From VMCP01 sp965655465 (GTDB lineage Bacteria; Bacteroidota; Bacteroidia; NS11-12g; UBA955), in NCBI GenBank assembly GCA_965655465.1, contig CBFHGY010000018.1:1-31670 (forward strand): a DNA stretch of 31,670 nucleotides, written 5' to 3'. Both the position numbers and the translations under genes were made by a program. The notes below the pieces were generated by a model, which saw only the letters and a program-made list of their open reading frames with translations, did no database searches and was not told the DNA's origin. Shown in pieces: positions 1-8,165 of the stretch. Positions within the stretch are counted from its first letter, which is position 1, and each line of letters opens with the position of its first letter.

Positions 1-1833
1 TGTAACATTGGTTTTACCGGAGAAATTACTCGCGGTGGCGTATTCCCAGCGCACTACGTTGCCTGTATTTCCTGACAGGGTAATGGTGGCAGAGGTGTTA
101 TAGCAAATGTCTTGGTCGCCGCTGGTAGTTCCTCCCACAGAAGCAGGAGAGACCAATTGGGCAACGATGGTGGATGTATCTGCAATGGTACACCCACTAG
201 CATTTGGGTCGGAAACTTTACAAAAATAATAGGTCGTACCCGCAGACGTAGATGGCGGGGTATAGGAATTGCTGGTAGCTCCAGTGATGAGCGTTGCACC
301 AGTAGTGCTGTTGCTGGTGTTAGAGTACCACTGATAAGTAGGGGCATTTCCGATAGCGGTAACAGAAAGTGCCGTTGGGGTTGTATTGATACAAGTAGGA
401 GCTGAAACCGGATCTACCGTGATGCGCACGTTCAAGTATGCTGGGTCGGAGAGTACGGACCCGAAATTATTGGTGATCTCACACACGTATTCACCGAAGT
501 CTGCAGCGGTAATGGGCGAAACCGTATAAGAACTGCCGGTTGCACCTGAAATATTGTTGCCGTTTTTCTTCCATTGATAGGTAATGGTTCCACCGGCGGT
601 TCCCACAGAAGAAGGGTTGCTGGCGGAAACCGAAAAGGTTGCAGAGGTACCAGAACCGGCACAAGTGGTCGTACTGGTGGGTTGTGCAGTAACCGCTGCA
701 GTAGGTACGATAAAGGTATTGGCATTATAGGCTACGAAGGCGTAGTCGGCATTTCCACCTGGAGTGAATTTTAATTTCGTAATATTTGAATAATTGCTAC
801 TGGTGATCCCAAAATCGGATAATTTATACGCAAAAAGTCGTATTGGGCGGGTATCTGGAATTAATGAGTTGAATCGGGTACTGGTAATAGCATCGTTATT
901 CGATATTGAAGTGCCCTTAGAATCCATCTCCCATAAGTCTAATTTATAAGTGCCCAATAGGGGTAAGTCAGAAGCAATTGCACTGATTTGATTACCAACT
1001 CGAGCTCCATTGGCATCAACAAACTCAAATTTATCAAAACTGTTGTTACTGGGATCTGCAACTTGAGTGATCAAAATATCTGGTTCTGAATCTGATATTT
1101 TATTGACATCAATATCTGTAACAGTGAACTCAATATTTGCATCGAAATTTGCAATGCCCGTGCCAATATCGAGTCCTCGCTTCCCATCAATCAGTACATC
1201 CTTGATTTTCTTATTTGGATTGATAGCGCTGCTCAAAGTACCATCATTTGCGGCTGCCCAAAGCAGTATGGCATCGGTTCCTGAGCCTGTTATGTTGTTG
1301 ACAGGGAATGCATTCCATTCAGCAGTTGAGTAAGTAACAGAGTTGTTTGTTAAGGTAGTATCTGAAACACCCGTTGAGTAGGTGGTTGTGCCATATTTGA
1401 ATGCAAGTAGATTATGTGACAGGTCAGGAAAAATTGTATTTACAGATGATTTACCAGACGACCAATAACCACCGAAATCCGTATGAAATTGATTGACTTC
1501 CACGAGAAAAATAAATCCAGAAATTGAAACATCTGTTTGACCTGTTTTACTTACTGTGATGTCTCCAGAAATTGCACTTGCAGGCACTACAGCAACGATG
1601 CGACTGTTTGTGATACTGGAAATAGTAGCCACAACTCCACCAAATTTAACGGTGATCAAACTTGAATTTGTTCCAAAATTACTCCCATTGATCTCAACAT
1701 TTTTACCACTTAATTGGCTTGTAGGAGTAAAATATGAAATGCTGTGTTGCTGCCCCCAAATTGGCCGAAAACCCAACAGGAAGAATGTAAGAATTGTAAT
1801 TTTTATATGGGTGTTGCGGAGGAAAGTCGTCAT
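1..1833 (-). CDS. Secreted IPT/TIG and Ig-like domain protein (C-terminus beyond window)
   Basis: The reading frame is open from an ATG at 1833 down to base 1, giving 611 residues with no stop, so the C-terminus lies outside the window. Residues 1-27 form a signal peptide with a basic start, a hydrophobic core and a cleavage-like end (PIWGQ). Residues ~30-110 resemble an IPT/TIG beta-sandwich (GKNVEINGSNFG, then ITVKFGG). A middle region to ~380 has no family I recognise. From ~380 come Ig-like modules with the TYQWKKNG and TYQWYSN signatures and paired cysteines: ~380-470, ~475-560, and a third that is cut. This build is typical of Bacteroidota cell-surface proteins exported by T9SS, so a C-terminal sorting domain is expected but not visible. 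Function unknown; adhesion is a guess. Confidence 0.85.
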   Translation of the reverse strand, partial: MTTFLRNTHIKITILTFFLLGFRPIWGQQHSISYFTPTSQLSGKNVEINGSNFGTNSSLITVKFGGVVATISSITNSRIVAVVPASAISGDITVSKTGQTDVSISGFIFLVEVNQFHTDFGGYWSSGKSSVNTIFPDLSHNLLAFKYGTTTYSTGVSDTTLTNNSVTYSTAEWNAFPVNNITGSGTDAILLWAAANDGTLSSAINPNKKIKDVLIDGKRGLDIGTGIANFDANIEFTVTDIDVNKISDSEPDILITQVADPSNNSFDKFEFVDANGARVGNQISAIASDLPLLGTYKLDLWEMDSKGTSISNNDAITSTRFNSLIPDTRPIRLFAYKLSDFGITSSNYSNITKLKFTPGGNADYAFVAYNANTFIVPTAAVTAQPTSTTTCAGSGTSATFSVSASNPSSVGTAGGTITYQWKKNGNNISGATGSSYTVSPITAADFGEYVCEITNNFGSVLSDPAYLNVRITVDPVSAPTCINTTPTALSVTAIGNAPTYQWYSNTSNSTTGATLITGATSNSYTPPSTSAGTTYYFCKVSDPNASGCTIADTSTIVAQLVSPASVGGTTSGDQDICYNTSATITLSGNTGNVVRWEYATASNFSGKTNVT

Positions 1834-1864
1834 TTAAAAATTGTAGTGTTTAAAGTAAACCTTA

Positions 1865-1872
1865 CAAATCTA
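1865..1872 (-). promoter_or_regulatory. Candidate -7 box TAGATTTG
   Basis: Read on the minus strand this octamer matches the Bacteroidota -7 consensus TAnnTTTG. It lies 31 bases before the ATG of the secreted protein starting at 1833. No TTG is seen at the expected -33 distance, so support is partial. Confidence 0.35.
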
Positions 1873-1962
1873 AAAATATTAGCTTAAAATCTGAGTGTGA
1901 AATAGACATTTACCCCTTTTGACTATTCTAAGGTACAGATTGTGACACTAAAAGATGTTTTA

Positions 1963-1981
1963 TTTTGCGAATAATGCAAAA
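1963..1981 (-). terminator. Weak hairpin after the acyltransferase gene
   Basis: TTTTGC and GCAAAA flank a 7-base loop. The hairpin lies about 30 bases past the stop of the minus-strand acyltransferase gene. The stem is only 6 bp and no strong T-run follows on the minus strand, so a terminator role is doubtful. Confidence 0.25.
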
Positions 1982-2010
1982 CTTTTCCTTGAAATCCGTG
2001 CAGATGCAAA

Positions 2011-3723
2011 TTAGGGTGCTTCTAAATCCTCCACTTTTGTGAGCATCAATATATCTATGGAGTTTTGAAAATCAGGATCCACATTGATACCAATGCACCG
2101 TGCTTTTTGTTCAATATATCGCTTAAAGAGCATGGGTGTTTTGGCTCCATTGGGTTCAATACATTCAATGATTTTATCCATCCTTTTGATGTCTTGAGAT
2201 TGCGACAATTCAACCCACCGACTAATTAATGGGTTACTGCGTAATTTTAGTTCATGGAAAGGACTGAAATATTTGCGAATTTCTGGATCTGAAAAATGCC
2301 TCCATAAAAATTCGGTTATCAGTAGTTTTGATTCGTATTGATAGGAATTTGGAAGGCTCGTTTGTCCGATAATATACTTAATTTCTGGCCTTGATTTTAC
2401 AACGGACAGGATTCCTTGCCACAATAAAAACAAGGGAAAAGGCTTTTGTTGGTATTGGGGAATTACAAAAGCCCGACCCATTAATAGCGATTGGGCTAAT
2501 ATATTTTCTGTTTGAGGATTTCTTTTATAAAAATCATATAAAAGGGATTGATAATTGTTGTGGGAATGAAGTTCGGGACCCATGCCCAAGCGATAGGCAC
2601 CTGCAATGCATTCAGAGTCTGAATCCCATAAAATCAAATGGTAAAAATCAAGGTCAAAACCATCTAGATCTCGCGATTTGCCCGTTCCTTCGCCTACTTG
2701 ACGGAAGGTAATTTCGCGTAATCGGCCAATTTCATTCAATAATGAGGGACTTTGTCCTGGAGGCGATAGGTAAATTTTATTCGCACCTTTGCTAGCAATT
2801 TCGGGTTCAAGTTGTGAAATTTCTTGACGTAATAAATCGATTTGAATGGGTTCATCAATGGGTTTTAACTTTTTTCTTAAAAAGGATTCTTTCGACTTAG
2901 CCCATTGGAACTTAGGCTTTTTTCTGCTCATTAGTCTGATCTTCAACTCCAGATCCAAAAAACTATTGGATTCTGTAGCTTTGAACGGTTTTCCTATGAC
3001 CGATTCAATAGGTCGAAGCCTGCGTTTTAGGCTTTCTCTTGGCAATAAATGGGCCTTTATTTTGGGATTTATTTTACTTAACTGGTAAAAAAGCGCGCTG
3101 TTACGTCCTCTAATTCCCCAAGGAATAATATACCCTGAATATGCTTCAATTATGGCACGCGCAGTTTCATCCCAAAAGGAAATTTTATCGCTTCTGTATA
3201 AACGCTTATTCATTAAAACCTCAGAATTAGAAAATAAGACAATGCAATGTCCCTCATTTAGGTAATCCAGAGCAGATTTTAAAGCAGCTTTATTGAATTC
3301 TTTAGCCGCCAAATTTTGATCGTTTTGGATGCCTATGGTGTATGGTATTAAGGGTTCTTGCGTGTATGTGTCGATATCTGTAATCAATTTTACATCTTTC
3401 CTTTTTTGTAAAATACTTTCTAAAATGAGCAAACCATCAGGAATACCCGTAGGATGGTTGGCCAATACTAAAAGTGCTTTTTCGCTTGGAATTCTTTGAA
3501 TATGTGCTTCGCTAATGCGATGTTTTATATGCGAATATTTGCGATAGGTAGTTAAAAATTCATTGATATCGACGGTTTTCCATGATTGATACACCTTTTG
3601 GGCCTTATAGGATCCCGATATTCTTTTGATCATGGTATTCGATGCATTTTGCCAAATTTCAGTACGTTTATTTGGAGCCTTTTTGAAACGATATTTCGCA
3701 AAAATTTGGGAGGGGAGTGCCAT
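2011..3723 (-). CDS. Two-domain acyltransferase, OlsF/GlsBA-like aminolipid synthase
   Basis: This 570-residue protein joins two acyltransferase domains. The N-terminal half (~60-260) is PlsC/LPLAT-like: NHPTGIPDG at 89-97 is the His-Asp block in the HX5D spacing seen in hemolysin/OlsA-type enzymes, and FSNSE at 164-168 fits the second conserved block. The C-terminal half (~315-500) is GNAT-like and resembles OlsB-type N-acyltransferases, with FRQVGEGTG near 340-348, HLILWD at 362-367 and GAYRLG at 375-380. Fused enzymes of this order (OlsF) make ornithine lipids in Serratia and Flavobacterium; related Bacteroidota enzymes make glycine lipids. The likely product is therefore an N-acyl, O-acyl amino-acid membrane lipid. 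The amino acid used cannot be read from the sequence. No signal peptide; probably cytoplasmic at the inner membrane. It is divergent from the photolyase homologue. Confidence 0.85.
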   Translation of the reverse strand: MALPSQIFAKYRFKKAPNKRTEIWQNASNTMIKRISGSYKAQKVYQSWKTVDINEFLTTYRKYSHIKHRISEAHIQRIPSEKALLVLANHPTGIPDGLLILESILQKRKDVKLITDIDTYTQEPLIPYTIGIQNDQNLAAKEFNKAALKSALDYLNEGHCIVLFSNSEVLMNKRLYRSDKISFWDETARAIIEAYSGYIIPWGIRGRNSALFYQLSKINPKIKAHLLPRESLKRRLRPIESVIGKPFKATESNSFLDLELKIRLMSRKKPKFQWAKSKESFLRKKLKPIDEPIQIDLLRQEISQLEPEIASKGANKIYLSPPGQSPSLLNEIGRLREITFRQVGEGTGKSRDLDGFDLDFYHLILWDSDSECIAGAYRLGMGPELHSHNNYQSLLYDFYKRNPQTENILAQSLLMGRAFVIPQYQQKPFPLFLLWQGILSVVKSRPEIKYIIGQTSLPNSYQYESKLLITEFLWRHFSDPEIRKYFSPFHELKLRSNPLISRWVELSQSQDIKRMDKIIECIEPNGAKTPMLFKRYIEQKARCIGINVDPDFQNSIDILMLTKVEDLEAP

Positions 3724-3926
3724 GTTCAGAATGTTTTAAATGGAATTTTAAATCTACAACGCACATTTGGCTTATGTGTGAATTTTGTATTTCTTTTATG
3801 TTAATATTCAGGAAAGTTCCGATAAAAATTCAGTACCAACTCATTCGATTTTCTCATGATCGGACAATTTGAAATAATCTCTGAATTCAAAATCTATATA
3901 TCCACTATTTTGTTACATAGTAGAGA

Positions 3927-5390
3927 ATGGAAGATGCCTTTCAAATACTCTGGTTTAAAAGAGACTTGCGGGTTCACGATCATGAAGCTTTACGCTATGC
4001 AAGTGAGCAAAATATGCCCGTTGTGTTTATTTATATTCATGAACCCGAAGTGTTTCAATCCACACACTACAGTCCCCGGCACGAACGATTTATTTGGGAA
4101 TCCATAGTAGAATTAAAAGCATTTTTTAATGATAAAAATCTTCCCTTTTTCGCTGTTGAAATGTCGGCAATATCGCTTTTTGAAAGGTTGATTTCTTATG
4201 GACTGAAAAAGGTAAGCAGTATTCAGGAAATTGGACTTGAAATTACCTATCAACGCGATAGGACGCTCTCGGAATTATTTAACAAACAAGATGTTGAATG
4301 GCGGGAAATTCCGTATTCTGGGATTCGAAGAGGCTTGAAATCTCGAAAAAATTTCAATGAATATTGGTACGATTATATGTCAGATGCAATTCCAGAAATA
4401 TCTTGGGAATCCTTTGTAAAACCGGGAAAAGGGCTATTAGATACTCTCGGTGAATTGCCCCAAATGCAAGAAAAAGATAAAGTACCTGGAATTGTCCAAG
4501 AAGGCGGAATGCATAAAGGGTGGCAATATTTGCGAAGCTTCACCCAAACCCGAGTATCACATTATATGCAGCATATCTCTAAGCCGGAAGAATCGCGACG
4601 CAGTTGCAGTCGAATCAGTCCATATCTCGCTTGGGGGAATTTAAGCCTGCGGCAAGTATTTCAATTCCAATATTTGGAGGGGCAAAATAGTGCATACAAG
4701 CGCAACTTAAGGCAGTTTGCTTCACGACTGCGATGGCGAGAACACTTTATGCAAAAGTTTGAAAGCGAATGCGAAATGGAATTTGTTAGTGTAAACAGAG
4801 GCTATACAGATTTGGAGTTTCAAACGGGAATTGAAGCGTATCAACGTTGGAAGTCCGGTCATACAGGATTCCCATTAGTTGATGCATGTATGCGCTGTTT
4901 GATTCAAACGGGCTATATCAACTTTAGAATGCGCGCAATGTTGGTGAGCTTTTTATGCCATCACTTGAATCAAAGCTGGGAGCGCGCCGCTAATTATTTG
5001 TCCGGATTATTTCTAGACTTTGAACCCGGAATTCATTTCCCCCAGATACAAATGCAGGCGGGATTAACGGGAATCAATGTAGTTCGTATATACAATCCAA
5101 CCAAACAAGCACAAGATCATGACCCTCAAGGGTTATTCATTAAAAAGTGGGTCCCTGAATTACAGGTTTTACAAGGTGCATTCGTACACGAACCTTGGTT
5201 ACAAACGGAAATGGAGCAACAATTGAGTGGTGTTATCATTGGGGAAACGTATCCAGCGCCTATAGTTGATTTAAAAACGAGCCATAAAGAAGCCAGAGAT
5301 CGATTGTATGGAGTGCGAAAATCGCAAAAAATCAAAAATGAATCTTTGCGAATTTTGCAAAAGCATACATTGCCAAAACGTAAACCTTGA
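3927..5390 (+). CDS. Cryptochrome/photolyase family flavoprotein with atypical active site
   Basis: A 487-residue protein. Residues ~5-165 form the photolyase alpha/beta domain (ILWFKRDLRVHDHEAL at 7-22). Residues ~200-480 form the FAD domain, with SRISPYLAWGNLS (228-240), RWREHF (269-274), HTGFPLVDACMR (312-323) and RIYNPTKQ (387-394). Length matches class I enzymes. Aligned by eye to E. coli PhrB from memory, W351 matches W359 and R334 matches R342. However W306 is F298, W382 is I374, W384 is M376, E274 is R267, N341 is F333 and N378 is H370. The classical Trp electron-transfer triad and several lesion-pocket residues are thus not conserved. Family membership is clear; CPD repair should not be assumed. 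The ATG at 3927 gives the expected N-terminus. Divergent from the acyltransferase gene across a 203-base gap. Confidence 0.9.
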   Translation: MEDAFQILWFKRDLRVHDHEALRYASEQNMPVVFIYIHEPEVFQSTHYSPRHERFIWESIVELKAFFNDKNLPFFAVEMSAISLFERLISYGLKKVSSIQEIGLEITYQRDRTLSELFNKQDVEWREIPYSGIRRGLKSRKNFNEYWYDYMSDAIPEISWESFVKPGKGLLDTLGELPQMQEKDKVPGIVQEGGMHKGWQYLRSFTQTRVSHYMQHISKPEESRRSCSRISPYLAWGNLSLRQVFQFQYLEGQNSAYKRNLRQFASRLRWREHFMQKFESECEMEFVSVNRGYTDLEFQTGIEAYQRWKSGHTGFPLVDACMRCLIQTGYINFRMRAMLVSFLCHHLNQSWERAANYLSGLFLDFEPGIHFPQIQMQAGLTGINVVRIYNPTKQAQDHDPQGLFIKKWVPELQVLQGAFVHEPWLQTEMEQQLSGVIIGETYPAPIVDLKTSHKEARDRLYGVRKSQKIKNESLRILQKHTLPKRKP

Positions 5391-5413
5391 TGAGGTATAA
5401 TTCATCTAAATAT

Positions 5414-5435
5414 ATGCTTATTATTGGTTAAGCAT
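5414..5435 (+). terminator. Weak hairpin after the photolyase homologue
   Basis: ATGCTTA and TAAGCAT form a perfect 7-bp stem around an 8-base loop, 24 bases past the preceding stop, followed by TAAAATTTT. The stem is AT-rich and the T-run short, so this is a weak intrinsic terminator at best. Confidence 0.35.
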
Positions 5436-5469
5436 TAAAATTTTGATTAAATTGCAAACATATTTTATT

Positions 5470-8157
5470 ATGAAAAGATTGATACCAATTATTAGCCTAA
5501 TTTTTTATTGTTTTAACTTGAATGCACAGACAGCACGCGAAGTAGGTGTTGAAATTCGTGCCTCATTAAACGCTGATAATTACTTGCGCTTAACCTGGTT
5601 GCAGCAAAGTGGCGCGACTCGGTATCAAGTGTATACAAAAACCTCAGACAATAAAGGTTGGGACCGAATTGCGGATTTACAAGGGTCCGATACATCGTAT
5701 ATTGATAGTGCCTATAAATTAGGAACACGCAAGGAATACCGAGTAGCAAGAACTTCCAGCAACTACATTGGATTTGACGGAAACGGATATATAGTTGCAG
5801 GTTTTAATGTGCCTGCAACCACTGAATTAGGAGATGTGATTCTCCTAATTGAAAATACGTACAAAACTACAGCCCACAATGAAATTACTACTTATATCGA
5901 ACAGCTAGAAAATGAAGGATACCGAGTGGATGCCATTTATGCATCGCCTAATGATAAAGTGAGCGATTTAAAAGATACCATCAAGCAACATTATCAGAAT
6001 CTAGGAAAATCAAAATCTACGATGATTTTTCTTTTGGGGAATATACCGGTGCCTTATTCTGGGAATTACCGCCCCGACGGTCATACCGAACATACAGGAG
6101 CATGGCCCGCGGATTTATATTACGGAGCTTTTGATATTACTTGGACCGATCAAACGGTAAATAATACACAAGCACAATCTCCACGAAATCGAAATATTCC
6201 AAACGACGGAAAATTTGATGTGAGCCGTTACAACTCAAATAGTCAGTCTTTTACGCAATATGTAAATGTGCCTGTAGGGCGCGTTGATTTAAGTGAAATG
6301 CCATCGTTTGGAGCAGACACCATGCTCATCAAACGCTATCTTGAAAAGGCTATGGCTTTCAGAACGGGTTTACGTAAAGTAAAAAACCAATCCTTAGTAG
6401 ACGATAATTTCGGATATTTTGGCAGCGAGGCCTTTGCTTCTGGCGGCTTTCGTAATGCATCAACCTTTTCGGCTTGGAATATATCAACTTCCGATTATCG
6501 CACCGAAATGTCGAAAGAGTCCTATTTGTTGAGTTATGGTTGTGGTCCGGGTTCCTACACCAGTTGCTCTGGAGTCAGTTCTACCTCTGCTTTTGTAAGC
6601 GATAGTTTATTAAATCCATTTACCATGACCTTTGGAAGTTATTATGGCGATTGGGATAATTCCGATAACTTTTTAAGAGCGCCCCTGGCATCTAAGGGCT
6701 GGGGACTTTCATCGGTTTGGTCTGGACGTCCCTATTGGATGATGCATCCCTGCGCGCATGGCGCACCTTTAGCAGACGCGGCCTTGTCAACTTTTAATAC
6801 ATGGAATGTGTACAACGCCGCTGGCTTTATGGGCGGTGTGCATGTTGCACTTATGGGAGATCCTAGTTTGCGAATGTTTGTGGTAGATAATGTGCATGAA
6901 TTAGATATCATCCAGAAGTGTAAAGACCTCTACATACATACGGGTGATGTTGCAGATTTAACCGATTCTATTTTGGTGGAAATTTGGCAGAACGGAACTT
7001 GGAAATCCTTAAACACCGCTGCTGGAAGCGATACCCTAATCCCAATAAACGTATCACATGGAGTACATACGTTGTCGGTTCGGTATTTGAAATTATTAAA
7101 ATCTGCTTCCGGTTCTTGGTGGCAATACGGAGCTCGCCGAATAGTTGAGTTTAACATGGATACTACCGCGCCAAATAGTCCCATCTTAGGTAATGTTGCG
7201 AACTTTTATTGCAGTGATTCTGCCTATATTTTTATCAATGATGGAAGTTTCCCTGCGAATACAAAATCGGTTTGGACTTGGAATGGAACCGATATTGAAG
7301 CTTCCAAAGGAGACACTCTGAAAATCAATAATTTAAGCAAATTAAATTGGTTGTATTTGAGCCGTACAGCTGAAAATGGGTGCGGCTTTTCAGATTCGAT
7401 AAAGATTGTTGTACAGGAACTCAATGTGGGTCTTAAGAATACGCTACAATCGCATTATTGCATTCAAAGTCCGTATTTACTAGAAGAAATAGGCTCTGTA
7501 GATACCGGTATTCAAACAATTTGGAATTGGCAAGGTATGTCCTACAATAGAGGAAATTCCGATACCTTTACTATGACTTCTCAAACTACTGGGCGTTTTT
7601 GGTTAGGCATTGAAAAGCAATCCAATTTTGGTTGTTTATTTTTCGACTCGGTTCAAATTGAATTCAGCAAGCCGGAGAAGCCCATGATTGACGTACTAGA
7701 GAATGCCGGTAGAATAGGGGATACCGTTCGCTTAAGCACTCAGAATGTCGCGTCTCAGTATCAGTGGAATGAGCAAGCTTCAAAACCCAGCGGCCAATTT
7801 AGTTTTGTTGCCGATAGCGACTCCAAAATCGTAAGTCTGCGCCTAATTGATTCAATGGGATGTGTTTCTGACTCAACCCAAAAAGAGTTTCAATTTGTAG
7901 TGAATGCACCATCTTCTATATCCAAAGCATCTATAAAAATATATCCGAATCCACTTGAAAATCGCTTGTGGTTTTCTATTCCAGAAGGTGATTTACCTTG
8001 GAAATTGGAAATCTTAGATGCAAAAGGGACTATTGTAATTTCAGACACGTTAAATACCGGCCTTTCTTTCCGAAATATTGAAGGTCTTTCAAGCGGCGTT
8101 TATGTGGTTTGTTTGAAACAGGGGCCTTTGGTGCATCGGTATAAAACCGTGAAATAG
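5470..8157 (+). CDS. T9SS-sorted gingipain-like (C25-related) protein with FN3 domain
   Basis: The ATG at 5470 places a signal peptide (MKRLIPII...NLNAQ, 1-20) at the N-terminus; a TTG nine codons upstream would spoil it, so 5470 is chosen (895 residues). Residues ~25-105 look like FN3. Residues ~119-470 resemble the gingipain/C25 caspase-like fold: an ILLIENTY strand, FLLGNIPVPYSGN, AWPADLYYG, HGAPLADAAL and the family hallmark GDPSLRM (463-469). The positions where gingipains carry His and Cys read SYGCG (355-359) and FGSYYGDWD (388-396), so no catalytic dyad is visible. About 300 residues of beta-rich modules follow, then a T9SS type A domain starting at IKIYPNPLEN. Surface-attached or secreted. 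It could be a distinct active subfamily rather than a dead enzyme. Next gene starts 8 bases downstream. Confidence 0.75.
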   Translation: MKRLIPIISLIFYCFNLNAQTAREVGVEIRASLNADNYLRLTWLQQSGATRYQVYTKTSDNKGWDRIADLQGSDTSYIDSAYKLGTRKEYRVARTSSNYIGFDGNGYIVAGFNVPATTELGDVILLIENTYKTTAHNEITTYIEQLENEGYRVDAIYASPNDKVSDLKDTIKQHYQNLGKSKSTMIFLLGNIPVPYSGNYRPDGHTEHTGAWPADLYYGAFDITWTDQTVNNTQAQSPRNRNIPNDGKFDVSRYNSNSQSFTQYVNVPVGRVDLSEMPSFGADTMLIKRYLEKAMAFRTGLRKVKNQSLVDDNFGYFGSEAFASGGFRNASTFSAWNISTSDYRTEMSKESYLLSYGCGPGSYTSCSGVSSTSAFVSDSLLNPFTMTFGSYYGDWDNSDNFLRAPLASKGWGLSSVWSGRPYWMMHPCAHGAPLADAALSTFNTWNVYNAAGFMGGVHVALMGDPSLRMFVVDNVHELDIIQKCKDLYIHTGDVADLTDSILVEIWQNGTWKSLNTAAGSDTLIPINVSHGVHTLSVRYLKLLKSASGSWWQYGARRIVEFNMDTTAPNSPILGNVANFYCSDSAYIFINDGSFPANTKSVWTWNGTDIEASKGDTLKINNLSKLNWLYLSRTAENGCGFSDSIKIVVQELNVGLKNTLQSHYCIQSPYLLEEIGSVDTGIQTIWNWQGMSYNRGNSDTFTMTSQTTGRFWLGIEKQSNFGCLFFDSVQIEFSKPEKPMIDVLENAGRIGDTVRLSTQNVASQYQWNEQASKPSGQFSFVADSDSKIVSLRLIDSMGCVSDSTQKEFQFVVNAPSSISKASIKIYPNPLENRLWFSIPEGDLPWKLEILDAKGTIVISDTLNTGLSFRNIEGLSSGVYVVCLKQGPLVHRYKTVK

Positions 8158-8165
8158 AAATTTGT

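Noticed and set aside
54..725. Short open frames on both strands in the first 800 bases
   Set aside because: All overlap the long minus-strand frame 1-1833, which has a signal peptide and Ig-like signatures; the short ones have low-complexity Pro/Leu or Arg/Gly content typical of wrong frames. Two of the minus-strand ones happen to be equal in length (97 codons), which is chance.
5443..5469. TTG at 5443 as start of the C25-like gene
   Set aside because: It would place nine residues, including polar ones, before a complete signal peptide that starts at the ATG 5470.
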